Origin: Flavobacteriales bacterium
Lineage (GTDB): Bacteria > Bacteroidota > Bacteroidia > Flavobacteriales_D > Crocinitomicaceae
Direction of reading: 5' to 3'
DNA length: 64,000 nt
NCBI GenBank assembly: GCA_947460825.1
Contig: CANHHA010000009.1
Location: 18,261-82,260, forward strand
A program made the translations under genes and the position numbers. The notes beneath the pieces were generated by a model, which made no database searches, had not been told where the DNA came from, and was given only the letters and a program-made list of their open reading frames with translations. Positions within the stretch are counted from its first letter, which is position 1, and each line of letters opens with the position of its first letter. Below, piece after piece: positions 35,425 through 45,009 of this stretch.

Positions 35425-36891
35425 ATGAAGTATTTTTCTTTCTCAATGCTGTTTCTTCTCTTCTGGAACATGAGTGTTGCCCAAACCAAGATAAACTACC
35501 TTGAATATGATCTGCCAAATGGAATACATGTTATTCTCCACGAAGAACATAGCACACCCATTGTAGCTGTTTCTGTACTGTATCATGTTGGGTCGAAAAA
35601 TGAGAACACGGAACGCACCGGTTTCGCGCACTTTTTTGAACACTTACTATTCGAAGGGTCTGAAAATATAGGCAGAGGAGAATACTCCAAGTTGGTTGAA
35701 AAAAATGGAGGAACCTTGAACGCGAATACTTCGCAAGACCGAACCTATTATTACGAAATCTTGCCTTCCAACCAATTGGAATTAGGTCTTTGGTTAGAGA
35801 GTGAGCGCATGTTGCATGCTAAAGTGGAAAACGTAGGAATTGAAACGCAACGCAGTGTTGTAAAAGAAGAAAAACGTCAGCGGGTAGACAACCAACCGTA
35901 TGCGAGTTTTATTTCTGAAATGTTCAAACGTGCCTTCCCGAGTCACCCGTATCGCTGGGTTCCCATCGGTTCAATGGAACATTTAGATGCGGCCGTTGAG
36001 GCAGATTACGTGCAGTTTTACCAAGATTTTTATGTGCCAAACAACGCTACGATCTCCATTGCAGGTGATATTCCCATTGAAAAAACTAAACTATGGATTG
36101 AGCAGTATTTCGGATCCATCCCTAGCGGTCAAGCCATTAACTTATACCGTGATGTACTTAGCCTGAGTTCAGAAAAATTTGTTGCGAAATATGGTATCGA
36201 CAAAAGTAAGTTTGATGCAAAAGACATTAATAAAACAAAAGATAAGGCAGCGATTGCTGTGTTAAACAAACTTAAAGCTACGCCAATCGTGGTGCGAAGA
36301 ACCCAAAAAGACAAGGATCCAATTCGTGGAATTATAACGGATACGATTTACGACAACATCCAATTGCCTGCGATATTTATGGGATACAAAATCCCGGACC
36401 AAAAGAATGCGGACAGTTACGCCTTAGAATTCATGAATGAAATCTTATCGGGATCTAACAGTTCACGCATTAATAAAAACCTCATCGAAAAGAAACAAAT
36501 TGCCACTTATGCAAGTTCGTTTAATTATGGATTAGAGGATGGTGGTATGAATATCTTTTTAGCCTTGGCAAAAGAAGGAATTTCTTTGACGGATATTCAA
36601 ACTGCTTTTGATATTGAAATCAGAGCCATGAAAGATCAGTTGATTTCCGATGAAGAATATCAATCCGTGTTGAATAAATTCGAAAAACAAGTAGTTGAAT
36701 CAACCTCATCGGTGGCAGGAATTGCAGAAAGCTTGGCCGATAACTATGTATACTACGGAACGGCCGCACGCACGAATCAGATGCTTGAAATGTATCGCAA
36801 GGTCACCAAAGAAGACATTCAACGCGTGGCGAACACCTATCTAACAGATAATGCACGCGTCATTTTATATTACTTACCCACAGAAAAATAA
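35425..36891 (+). CDS. M16 zinc peptidase, active subunit
   Basis: 488 residues with a signal peptide (about 1-19, ending SVAQ). The inverted zinc motif HFFEH (HxxEH) lies near residue 67, and the distal glutamate is in the VVKEEKRQRV region near 146. The second M16 domain covers the C-terminal half. Between them lies an unusual ~60-residue Lys/Asp-rich insertion (SEKFVAKYGIDKSKFDAKDI onward). The enzyme should degrade peptides in the periplasm or at the outer membrane. It is followed 2 nt later by the inactive partner subunit, as in other heterodimeric bacterial M16 peptidases. Confidence 0.92.
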   Translation: MKYFSFSMLFLLFWNMSVAQTKINYLEYDLPNGIHVILHEEHSTPIVAVSVLYHVGSKNENTERTGFAHFFEHLLFEGSENIGRGEYSKLVEKNGGTLNANTSQDRTYYYEILPSNQLELGLWLESERMLHAKVENVGIETQRSVVKEEKRQRVDNQPYASFISEMFKRAFPSHPYRWVPIGSMEHLDAAVEADYVQFYQDFYVPNNATISIAGDIPIEKTKLWIEQYFGSIPSGQAINLYRDVLSLSSEKFVAKYGIDKSKFDAKDINKTKDKAAIAVLNKLKATPIVVRRTQKDKDPIRGIITDTIYDNIQLPAIFMGYKIPDQKNADSYALEFMNEILSGSNSSRINKNLIEKKQIATYASSFNYGLEDGGMNIFLALAKEGISLTDIQTAFDIEIRAMKDQLISDEEYQSVLNKFEKQVVESTSSVAGIAESLADNYVYYGTAARTNQMLEMYRKVTKEDIQRVANTYLTDNARVILYYLPTEK

Positions 36892-36893
36892 TC

Positions 36894-38984
36894 ATGAAAT
36901 ATACCTTATCCCTCCTCGTAGCGTTAGCGCTTAGCAGCATAAATGCTCAACTTGATCGTTCCATCATGCCTAAAGCGGCGAGCCCAACGCCTATTCAGTT
37001 GAAGGAATCAGAAGTATGGACCACCAAAAACGGCATGGTTGTCATTCTTTCGGAAGACCACAAATTACCAAAGGTTTCTTTTGATTTGACCCTAGGATAC
37101 AATCCAGGATTGGAAGGAAGCAAAGCGGGGTTGAATGAATTGACCGGATCATTAATCATGTCGGGCACTCAAAACAGATCGAAAGATCAATTGGACAAAG
37201 AGATTGACTTTATTGGAGCCGCGTTAAATGCCAGTGCAAGCAACATATACTTGTCAACCCTCACAAAACACCTTGAAAAAGGAATGGGATTAATGGCAGA
37301 CATTACCTTGAATGCTTCTTTTCCTGAATCCGAATACACACGTGTCGTGGATCAAGTTAAATCCGGATTGGTTTCGTTAAAATCAGAAGGACAAGGGATG
37401 GCAAATAATGCCACTTACAAAGTCAACTTCCCGAAACACCCATACGGTGAGGTCATGACCTTCAAAACGCTTGAAGCAATTACCCTAGACGATATCAAAG
37501 GATATTACAAACAACATTTTACACCACAAGGCGCATATTTAGTCATTGTTGGAGACATTACTCGAGCAGAGGCGGATGCATACATTGAAAAGTTCTTTGG
37601 TTCATGGAACGGAAATACGCCATCTCAATCTCAATTTGGAGACCCAAACAAAACTGATGGAAATCAAGTGTATTTTGTAAACAAGCCCGGCGCTGTGCAA
37701 TCCGTTATACAAGTTACTTTTCCTATTCCCTTGCGCATGGGAAATCCAGATAATTTAAAAATGACCGTATTAAATGACGTATTTGGTGGCAGTGGATTTG
37801 GAACACGACTCATGCAGAATTTACGTGAAGATAAAGCCTTTACTTACGGATGCTATTCAGGCTTAAATATTGAAAACAAAGGCGCTTGGGTATCCGTTAG
37901 CGGTAACTTCCGAAATGATGTAACAGACTCTGCCATTACTGAAATCGTTAATGAATTAAATCGCTTATTGGCAGACGACATCAAAGTCGATGAACTTGAA
38001 CTTACCAAAGCTACAAAGAATGGAAGCTTTGCACGTTCGTTGGAGCGCCCACAAACGATTGCACGTTTTGCTTACAACATTCAACGCTATGGGCTACCAG
38101 CCGATTATTACAAAACGTATTTGCAGCAGTTAGACGCGATCACTCCGGCTGATCTTAAAGCGATTGCTTCCAAATACATCAAAGCCAACAACTACAACAT
38201 CATTGTGGTGGGCAATGAAGCGGTATTGGAAAAAATTAAACGCTTTGATTCCGATGGTCAGGTTACTAAACTTGATGAATTTGGCGATGTAAAATCAGAT
38301 AAAATCGCATCTGACTTAACAATCAATGACTTACTTACCAAGGTAAGCTTAAGTTTAACACAAGCTTCTTCCTTAAAAGCAGCTACGAAAACGGTAAGTA
38401 AAATTAAATCTATGGTGCAGAAATCCACCTTGAAATCAGATAAAATTCCGGTTGCATTGAGCAGTACTTCATACTACACAAATAAAGGAATTCAGGCCGA
38501 TAAAATGGAATTCAATGGTATGATTGCACAGAAGCAGTATTTTGATGGGAAAACTGGATATACCTTCAACATGCAAACAGGGAAAAATGAGATGTCCTCC
38601 GAAGAACTTGCGATTGCGTCCATGGAGCAAGGGGTTATTCCAGAAATGAATTGGATGAATTCCACCTCAGCCTTTAAACCGGAGGTCGTGGGTATAGAAT
38701 CTGAAAATGGCAAGCCATTCTACGTAGTTAAAATCGCATTTGGAGCCAGTGGTGAGGTGTATCACTACTACGATAAGTCAACCTACCTCAAAGCTAAAAC
38801 GGTTAAGGTAATGAACCAAGGGGGTGAGTCTTCTACTACGGTCATTGAATATGCAGATTACAAATCCGTAAACGGGGTATTAATGCCACAAAAAACGATT
38901 TTAAATGCTGGACCCATCACCTTTAATATCACGGTTGAAACTACAGAAATCAATGGTGCTGTTGATTTGAAAGATTTCGAATAA
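36894..38984 (+). CDS. M16 peptidase partner subunit (non-catalytic) with a C-terminal lipoprotein-sorting-like domain
   Basis: 696 residues. The signal peptide covers about 1-18. The M16 fold spans about 35-460 but lacks HxxEH (the equivalent site reads GLNELTGSLIMSG). It keeps the R/Y-type sequence of partner subunits (GFGTRLMQNLREDKAFTYG). The last ~200 residues (about 490-690) form a separate beta-rich domain resembling LolA/outer-membrane lipoprotein-sorting folds (ADKMEFNGMIAQKQYFDGK, YHYYDKSTYLKAKTV), which may bind a hydrophobic ligand. Expected to pair with the active subunit encoded immediately upstream (2-nt gap). The TraB gene follows after 7 nt. Confidence 0.88.
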   Translation: MKYTLSLLVALALSSINAQLDRSIMPKAASPTPIQLKESEVWTTKNGMVVILSEDHKLPKVSFDLTLGYNPGLEGSKAGLNELTGSLIMSGTQNRSKDQLDKEIDFIGAALNASASNIYLSTLTKHLEKGMGLMADITLNASFPESEYTRVVDQVKSGLVSLKSEGQGMANNATYKVNFPKHPYGEVMTFKTLEAITLDDIKGYYKQHFTPQGAYLVIVGDITRAEADAYIEKFFGSWNGNTPSQSQFGDPNKTDGNQVYFVNKPGAVQSVIQVTFPIPLRMGNPDNLKMTVLNDVFGGSGFGTRLMQNLREDKAFTYGCYSGLNIENKGAWVSVSGNFRNDVTDSAITEIVNELNRLLADDIKVDELELTKATKNGSFARSLERPQTIARFAYNIQRYGLPADYYKTYLQQLDAITPADLKAIASKYIKANNYNIIVVGNEAVLEKIKRFDSDGQVTKLDEFGDVKSDKIASDLTINDLLTKVSLSLTQASSLKAATKTVSKIKSMVQKSTLKSDKIPVALSSTSYYTNKGIQADKMEFNGMIAQKQYFDGKTGYTFNMQTGKNEMSSEELAIASMEQGVIPEMNWMNSTSAFKPEVVGIESENGKPFYVVKIAFGASGEVYHYYDKSTYLKAKTVKVMNQGGESSTTVIEYADYKSVNGVLMPQKTILNAGPITFNITVETTEINGAVDLKDFE

Positions 38985-38991
38985 GAAGGAA

Positions 38992-39834
38992 ATGAAAACA
39001 AGCTTATTACTCGTTGCTTTACTTGGCTCATACCTGGCGAATAGTCAACTGTTATATGAAATAAAGAGTAAAGACGGTCAACATACCTCCTATGTTTTTG
39101 GTACCATTCATTTGATGCCCAAAGAGAAATTTAACATCGACTCTACCTTAACTGCTGCGTTTAATTCGTCTAGCATGATTGCCATGGAAGTCGATTTAAA
39201 CATGGACCTTGCTCAAAAAATCGAAATAGCGAAAGAGACCATACTCCCTGAAGGTAAAACCCTACGCGACATCTGTACCGCTGCGCAATACCAGTTGATT
39301 TACACCTACGCCGTGGATTCCAACGGCATGAGCAAGAAGAAGTTTAAGCGCTATAGTCGCTTAAAGCCATTTTTTTTCTCCAGTGTTATGTTGCAGGAAT
39401 CGATAGAAAACACAAAATCCTATGAACTGGAATTCGGTGAGATGGCAAAGAAGGGAAGTAAAAAAACGATGGGACTAGAATCCATTCAAGTGCAAATGCA
39501 AACCATCAATACGGTTTCATTGGAAGACCAGGTACAGATGCTCATCGATGGGATGAACCAAACGCAAGGCTATGATGCGATGTTAGCAAACTACCTAAGC
39601 GAATCCATAGATGCACTTTACGTGGATATTGTTACTGAATCTGAAGGGTTTCCGGATTTCATTGAGAACTTCCTAAACAAACGAAATACCCAATGGATTC
39701 CTGTCATTATGGATCAAATTGAGCGCGAAAACACCTTCATTGCCGTTGGAGCAGGGCATCTTCCTGGACCCAACGGGGTCTTGGAACTATTACGCGCCAA
39801 AGGGTATAGTCTTACTCCGATTCGCAGAAACTAA
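38992..39834 (+). CDS. TraB/GumN family protein
   Basis: 280 residues with a signal peptide (about 1-18). The family landmarks are an N-terminal GTIHLMP (GxxH, near residue 37), the Glu in MIAMEVDL, and a second late motif AVGAGHLPGPNGV followed by the C-terminal GYSLTPI. Bacterial TraB/GumN proteins are proposed metal-dependent hydrolases, but the substrate is unknown. It is encoded 7 nt after the M16 partner subunit. Its stop overlaps the next start by 1 nt (TAATG), so all four genes from 35.4 to 41.4 kb look like one operon. Confidence 0.9.
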   Translation: MKTSLLLVALLGSYLANSQLLYEIKSKDGQHTSYVFGTIHLMPKEKFNIDSTLTAAFNSSSMIAMEVDLNMDLAQKIEIAKETILPEGKTLRDICTAAQYQLIYTYAVDSNGMSKKKFKRYSRLKPFFFSSVMLQESIENTKSYELEFGEMAKKGSKKTMGLESIQVQMQTINTVSLEDQVQMLIDGMNQTQGYDAMLANYLSESIDALYVDIVTESEGFPDFIENFLNKRNTQWIPVIMDQIERENTFIAVGAGHLPGPNGVLELLRAKGYSLTPIRRN

Positions 39835-41402
39835 TGAAGACCATCGTCTTTTGTTGCTTTTGTTTTCTTTCTTCAATAGCCATTGGTCAAAACGTGCTGG
39901 TATCCTCTGGAACTTACTTTGAAGGCGAGCCGTCTATTGCCATCAACCCAAGCAATCCGCAACACCTTGTGGCGGCATGGATGGGCTTTCAGTTTGGACA
40001 AAAAATAGTCATTAAATCCGCCTACTCCACCAACGGGGGTACAGCGTGGAGTGCACCGATATTTCAAGCACATCTTGCACCTGGAAATTCATCCGCAGAT
40101 GTAAGCCTAGGCTTTGATCATTTAGGAAATGTCTTTATGTGCTATATTGATTACGACAATGCAGGATTTACCCAAGGCCAAGTGGTGCTTAGAAAATCAA
40201 CGGATGGCGGCATCACGTGGGGCAATGCGGTGGAAGTAATCAACATATCGGATTGTCCGAATAAACTGTGTATTGATCGGCCTTGGATGGTCGTAGACCA
40301 ATCCGGGAATGCCCCGCTTGCACCGATTTATGTAACCACAATGAATGCAGACCAACCGGCACTCATTACTCCTCCATATAATCCCTATGTAAGTGTAAGC
40401 ATCGACGGAGGTCAAAGTTTTATGAATCCGCGCGTAATGGATACCGTGAATTATTTGGCGGGAACAAGCATTAAGCAACCCATGCCCACCCCAAGCATTG
40501 ATGGCACGGGAACATTCTATGCCGTTTATCCATCGTATGTCGTTTCGCAATCCGTTTATCCGCGACAAGTGGTAGCAAGTTCCACCAATCTTGGAACAAC
40601 AATAAATCACGACATCGTTTATCAAGGACTAAATGTGGGGGTAAGTAACGGCCTATTTAAACGTGCAGAAAAACTTATTGCGGACCAAGCGCACCCGGGG
40701 CATCTGGCATACTGTTTTTTAAGTGAGCAGAACGATCAATCCGATGTGTACATGATGGAATCTAGCGATGGAGGAAATACCTGGGGAACCATGCAAAAAG
40801 TTAACCAAGACCCCATCGGAAATAACCGCGTACAAGACTTGATCTGGGGTGATTTTAACGAATCCGGGGATTTAGTGATCACGTGGCGGGACCGCCGAAA
40901 TGCACCCAGCGACGGGTATGAACAAGCGAGTGAAATTTATGCAGCAACGAAACCCTTTGGTTCCTTAACCATGGGCGCAGATTATCCGATTTCAAGTCAA
41001 GCCGCAGCACACGACACCATCCTAGAAGGAAGCGGAAACGACTTCATGAGTGTCGTATATGCAGGAGATACTTGCTATGCCGTTTGGGGCGATGTCCGGT
41101 CAGGAACACTTAAAATTTATTTAAATAAATGGAATGCTACAACTCAACAGAATAGCATATCGGTCATTTCAGAAGAATATGGATTGCTCACCTATCCAAA
41201 TCCCACCGCTAACCTCTTATTTTTTAAGGATTATTTTTCCGTTCCAATTGAACTGCGAATTATCAACACACAGGGGGCTGAAGTATTTCATGACGGAAAT
41301 TTTACAGGAAATTTTATCGATGTTTCTGCCTATGCTGGCACCTTCTTTATCGAAGTGTATGACCAAGGGAAAACCATCCGCGGAAGCTTTACTCGCAATT
41401 AG
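39834..41402 (+). CDS. T9SS-secreted BNR/Asp-box (sialidase-like fold) protein
   Basis: 522 residues. A signal peptide (about 1-18) precedes a six-bladed-propeller type region with at least four Asp-box motifs of the form SxDGGxTW: STNGGTAWS, STDGGITWG, SIDGGQSFM and SSDGGNTWG. The arginine triad and nucleophilic Tyr of true sialidases were not identified, so an enzymatic role is doubtful. The C-terminal ~75 residues are a T9SS sorting domain (YPNPTANLLFF ... GSFTRN). The final gene of the M16-M16-TraB cluster, joined by TAATG. Confidence 0.88.
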   Translation: MKTIVFCCFCFLSSIAIGQNVLVSSGTYFEGEPSIAINPSNPQHLVAAWMGFQFGQKIVIKSAYSTNGGTAWSAPIFQAHLAPGNSSADVSLGFDHLGNVFMCYIDYDNAGFTQGQVVLRKSTDGGITWGNAVEVINISDCPNKLCIDRPWMVVDQSGNAPLAPIYVTTMNADQPALITPPYNPYVSVSIDGGQSFMNPRVMDTVNYLAGTSIKQPMPTPSIDGTGTFYAVYPSYVVSQSVYPRQVVASSTNLGTTINHDIVYQGLNVGVSNGLFKRAEKLIADQAHPGHLAYCFLSEQNDQSDVYMMESSDGGNTWGTMQKVNQDPIGNNRVQDLIWGDFNESGDLVITWRDRRNAPSDGYEQASEIYAATKPFGSLTMGADYPISSQAAAHDTILEGSGNDFMSVVYAGDTCYAVWGDVRSGTLKIYLNKWNATTQQNSISVISEEYGLLTYPNPTANLLFFKDYFSVPIELRIINTQGAEVFHDGNFTGNFIDVSAYAGTFFIEVYDQGKTIRGSFTRN

Positions 41403-41456
41403 AGATAAAATTATCAACATCGCGAATTATCCACTGCGATTTAACATAGAATCCGT

Positions 41457-41464
41457 TACATTTG
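41457..41464 (+). promoter_or_regulatory. -7 promoter element directly before dnaX (leaderless geometry)
   Basis: TACATTTG, then TGGT, then ATG at 41469. The predicted start site coincides with the A of ATG. No clear TTG lies at 19-nt spacing. Confidence 0.55.
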
Positions 41465-41468
41465 TGGT

Positions 41469-43180
41469 ATGAGCGAATTTGTTGTTTCAGCAAGGAAGTA
41501 TCGTCCGCAAACCTTTGAAACGGTTGTAGGCCAGGGGTCTATTACAGGAACCTTGCGCAACGCCATTTTAACCGGTCATTTAGCTCAAGCTTTTTTGTTT
41601 TGTGGATCACGAGGTGTTGGTAAAACTACCACGGCGAGAATCTTAGCCAAAACCATTAATTGTTTCAACCGAACCCCACAACTTGAAGCCTGTGATGTCT
41701 GTGACTCCTGTGTATCCTTTAATTCAGGGAATTCGCTAAACATTTACGAACTGGATGCGGCCTCGAATAATTCCGTGGATGACATCCGTGGATTAATTGA
41801 TCAAGTACGCATTGCACCACAACTTGGAAACTATAAGGTTTACATCATCGATGAGGTCCACATGCTTACGGCAAATGCCTTTAATGCCTTTCTTAAAACA
41901 TTAGAAGAACCTCCTGCACACGCCATTTTCATCTTAGCAACCACAGAGAAACATAAAATTATCCCAACGATACTATCAAGGTGTCAAATTTTTGATTTTA
42001 GTCGGATTGGCGTTAAAGACATTGCGATGCATCTTACCCATATTGCGGAAAAAGAAGCAGTAAGTGCCGAGCCTGAAGCCCTGCATCTGATTGCAACCAA
42101 AGCCGACGGAGCGCTTCGAGATGCCTTATCAATCTTTGATCAATTAGTTACGTTCAGCGGTGGAAACATTACCTACCAAACGGTATTAACCAACCTGCAT
42201 GTATTGGATTACGACTATTATTTTAAGATCGTAGATTATTTAAAGAAAGAAGACATTGCGGGCTCGATATTAACCTTAAATGACATTATTGAGAAAGGCT
42301 TCGACGGACACCAATTTATCATTGGTTTGGCTGAACATTTCCGAAACCTACTCATGGCGCAAGATGTACGAACTATTCCCTTGCTCGAGTTAACAGAACA
42401 AATTAAAGATCGATTTAAAGAGCAATCCGGCGCTTGGGAAAAAAATCAACTCACAAGAGCTATGTATTGCTTAAGTAAGGCAGATGTCGCCTACAAAAGT
42501 TCGAAAAATCAACGACTTCTAGTCGAAGTTACCCTGATGGAGTTAGGTTCTTTACAACAAGAGGCTGAAAAAAAAAATCCCTAACGGATCCCATTAGTAT
42601 TCTCCCTTTTGCAGCGCAGAGCGTACGTCCTCAACAACCCCAAGAGAAGTCAGTAAAACCCTCACTGGCCTTACCGAAAATTGAGCTAGAGAACAAACCT
42701 AATACCCTCGACAAACCGACCGGTAGCCTCTCTGAAAGCACCTTGAGTATAAAGGCGCAATTAGCCGCCCACCGTATGAAAAAAGTAGTGGCTGAAGAAG
42801 ACCTTCCCCGAAATCAATTCAGTACAGATGCCTTAATTTCCTGTACTCGAAAATATGCGCACATCCTGAAAGACCTTGGAAAGGAAACATTTTATCATGC
42901 TTTAATCAAAAGAGATCCAAAACTCACCGATGAAACCATTACCCTGATTGTTGATAATGAGGTTCAAGTTGCCTACATCACCCCCCTTCTTACGGAATTT
43001 GTAGAATTTTTAAAAACCGAATTGAAGAATGGATTTCTTGATGTGAAGCTTTTGGTGACAGAGCAAATAGAATCGGAACAAAAACCCGTTACCGGTAAAG
43101 ACAAGTATCAAGCACTTGCGCGCAAAAATCCAAACATACATACCTTAAAAAATCGCTTTAACTTAGACATAGAATTTTGA
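41469..43180 (+). CDS. dnaX: DNA polymerase III subunit gamma/tau, split across frames at an A10 run
   Basis: The zero frame runs 41469-42584 (371 residues): Walker A GSRGVGKTTT near residue 45, the zinc-module cysteines (CDVCDSC), the DEVHML Walker B and SRCQ sensor I. It stops two codons after an A10 run at 42568-42577. The -1 frame is open without interruption from that run to 43180 and encodes the rest of a tau-like protein: a Pro/Gln-rich linker (ILPFAAQSVRPQQPQEKSV...) and a C-terminal domain (ALISCTRKYAHILKDLGKE ... KNRFNLDIEF). A single -1 shift gives about 570 residues, a normal tau length, while the unshifted product resembles gamma. The gene is either a programmed slippage system or carries a homopolymer error. 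menE-like follows after 1 nt. Confidence 0.9.
42568..42577 (+). promoter_or_regulatory. A10 slippery homopolymer in dnaX
   Basis: Ten consecutive A residues (codons GAA AAA AAA AAT in the zero frame) are followed by CCC TAA. Slippage by -1, or an RNA polymerase stutter with net +1 or -2 nt, joins the two dnaX frames. A GAGG purine stretch lies 3 nt upstream (42561-42564). Confidence 0.7.
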
Positions 43181-43181
43181 T

Positions 43182-44192
43182 ATGGAATTGGTTTATCATG
43201 ATATTTCACGCATCGACGAAATAAAATCGTTCATTCAGGAATGGGAAAATGGGTCAGACTACATAAGCTGTAACACTTCTGGATCCACCGGGGCACCTAA
43301 ACTCATTCAATTATCGAAAAAACAACTCACTCATTCCGCCATGCGGACCATTGACTACTTTGGATTAAGGGCAGGAATGAAAGCCGGGTTAGCCTTATCG
43401 ACGGATGGAATTGCAGGCAAACTCATGCTGATTCGATCCATGCTTGCTCGGCTAGAACTCCATGTGCTGCCCGTTAAAAAAAATCCATTAGCGGCGGTAG
43501 AAACCTCCTTAGACTTTATCGCTCTTGTGCCTACTCAGGCTATTGCGTTCCTGGTTGATTCAAAGGATCGTCAGAAAGAAACAACCGTATTAGTTGGAGG
43601 AGCACCCCTCACCAGTATACAGCATCAAGCCATATTTAGCTATTGGAAACATGCCTATCAAAGTTATGGAATGACCGAAACCGCATCGCATGTAGCCCTT
43701 CGACAAATCACTGCTGAAGAAGATGCCCCCTATCATGCCATGAACGGAATCAGCTTTGACGAAGAAAACTCACACTTGGTGATTTATTGCCGAGATTTTG
43801 ACAAGGGAGGCGTGCATACTACAGATTGTGTAGAACTGTTGTCCCCTGATTCGTTTCGATATATCGGTAGAAAAGATTTTGTGATCAATGTAGCGGGTAA
43901 CAAGGTACATCCGGAGGAAGTAGAACGCAAATTAAACGGACATATCGCCGGAGAGTTTATGATCATTCCGTTTGAAGATGAGGACTATGGTCAGGGTATT
44001 GGTTTAGTACTCACCAAGGAAGGGAATACAATGTCCATTGATGGATTCAAAGCAATCGAGGGGATGAAAGCCTATGAAATCCCAAGAAAGCAAACGATCC
44101 AAGACCACTTGGAGCGAAATATCAACGATAAACTAGACCGCAAATCTATGATCGAAGCGGGGAAATCCTATGTCTGGCAGCCAATACTATAA
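43182..44192 (+). CDS. AMP-binding (acyl-adenylate forming) protein, MenE-like
   Basis: 336 residues, shorter than typical ~500-residue acyl-CoA ligases but of the length usual for Bacteroidota MenE-like proteins. Adenylation motifs are present: the P-loop NTSGSTGAPK near residue 30, YGMTETASH near 158, and the hinge region GRKDFVINVAGNKVHPEEVE near 230. The C-terminal small domain keeps the late lysine segment NDKLDRKSM. MenE activates o-succinylbenzoate in menaquinone synthesis. No other men genes are adjacent, so the assignment is by family only. Its end overlaps the J-domain gene by 23 nt. Confidence 0.82.
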   Translation: MELVYHDISRIDEIKSFIQEWENGSDYISCNTSGSTGAPKLIQLSKKQLTHSAMRTIDYFGLRAGMKAGLALSTDGIAGKLMLIRSMLARLELHVLPVKKNPLAAVETSLDFIALVPTQAIAFLVDSKDRQKETTVLVGGAPLTSIQHQAIFSYWKHAYQSYGMTETASHVALRQITAEEDAPYHAMNGISFDEENSHLVIYCRDFDKGGVHTTDCVELLSPDSFRYIGRKDFVINVAGNKVHPEEVERKLNGHIAGEFMIIPFEDEDYGQGIGLVLTKEGNTMSIDGFKAIEGMKAYEIPRKQTIQDHLERNINDKLDRKSMIEAGKSYVWQPIL

Positions 44193-45009
44193 AATACTAG
44201 GACTAGAACCCACATCCACCGATGCGGAGGTAAAACGTCGGTTTCGAGTATTGGCAAAACAGTACCACCCGGATTTAAATCCTAACCACGATGCTACAGA
44301 GATCTTTCAACGGCTCTTAGATGCCTATGAGCGCATCTTAAAAAAGGAGTTCAACGATGCTAAACCGTTACAAAGCACCCACCGAGGAAAAAGCCCACAA
44401 GAACAGCACCGCGAATTCCATAGAAAAGCTTGGGAACGATATGAACAGATGCGGCGTGAACAAGAAGTATATTCCAATGAAGTATTTAAATCATTTATCA
44501 GTGGATATCGAATGCAATTCAAGCGCATCATTGCTTTGTTTTGCTTGGGATTACTTTGCGTATTGATTGCTGATCAAATATTTCCGTTGAAATCCGTAAC
44601 TGATCAAGTAGTAAACTACAATTCAACGAGTTATCAAAGTTTTACGCATGGTTATGTACATGAAATAACCACGAAATATGGTCATCATTTTTTTATAGCG
44701 AATTACGATCCAAAAGGCTTTAATGAACATCCAAGCATTAGATATTACCAAACAGCCATATCCCGTTCAGATGTTAGTGTAATGCATCAAGGAACGCATA
44801 TAGAAGTGCATTTCACCTATTATTGGGCTCGTGGGTTTTTATATGTCATTTTTAGTCTTGGAATACTTATTCCATTCTATAAAAAAGATAGGATATTCTT
44901 ATATCTTTCGACCTATGTGAGTTTATTCATAATTTCTACCGTTATACTAAGCTACCTGCTACTGAACTATCGCATACTTTCAATACTCACCATAGGGAAT
45001 TGGCCATGA
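44170..45009 (+). CDS. Membrane protein with N-terminal J domain
   Basis: 279 residues. A J domain covers about residues 4-60 with HPD intact (QYHPDLNPN), so it can in principle stimulate DnaK. A charged helical linker follows (about 70-110). One TM is at about 117-136, a beta-rich extracytoplasmic segment lies at about 140-215, and two or three TMs finish the protein. It lacks the Gly/Phe, zinc and client-binding domains of DnaJ, so it probably recruits DnaK to a membrane task. Encoded in the chain menE-like/J/nth with overlaps at both ends (23 nt and 4 nt). Confidence 0.85.
   Translation: MSGSQYYKILGLEPTSTDAEVKRRFRVLAKQYHPDLNPNHDATEIFQRLLDAYERILKKEFNDAKPLQSTHRGKSPQEQHREFHRKAWERYEQMRREQEVYSNEVFKSFISGYRMQFKRIIALFCLGLLCVLIADQIFPLKSVTDQVVNYNSTSYQSFTHGYVHEITTKYGHHFFIANYDPKGFNEHPSIRYYQTAISRSDVSVMHQGTHIEVHFTYYWARGFLYVIFSLGILIPFYKKDRIFLYLSTYVSLFIISTVILSYLLLNYRILSILTIGNWP

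Noticed and set aside
39834..41402. True sialidase
   Set aside because: Asp boxes are present but the arginine triad and catalytic Tyr/Glu were not found; Asp boxes also occur in non-enzymatic propellers.
42743..43180. Independent small gene after dnaX
   Set aside because: Its frame is open without a break back to the A10 run, and its product matches the C-terminal part of DnaX, so it is treated as part of dnaX.
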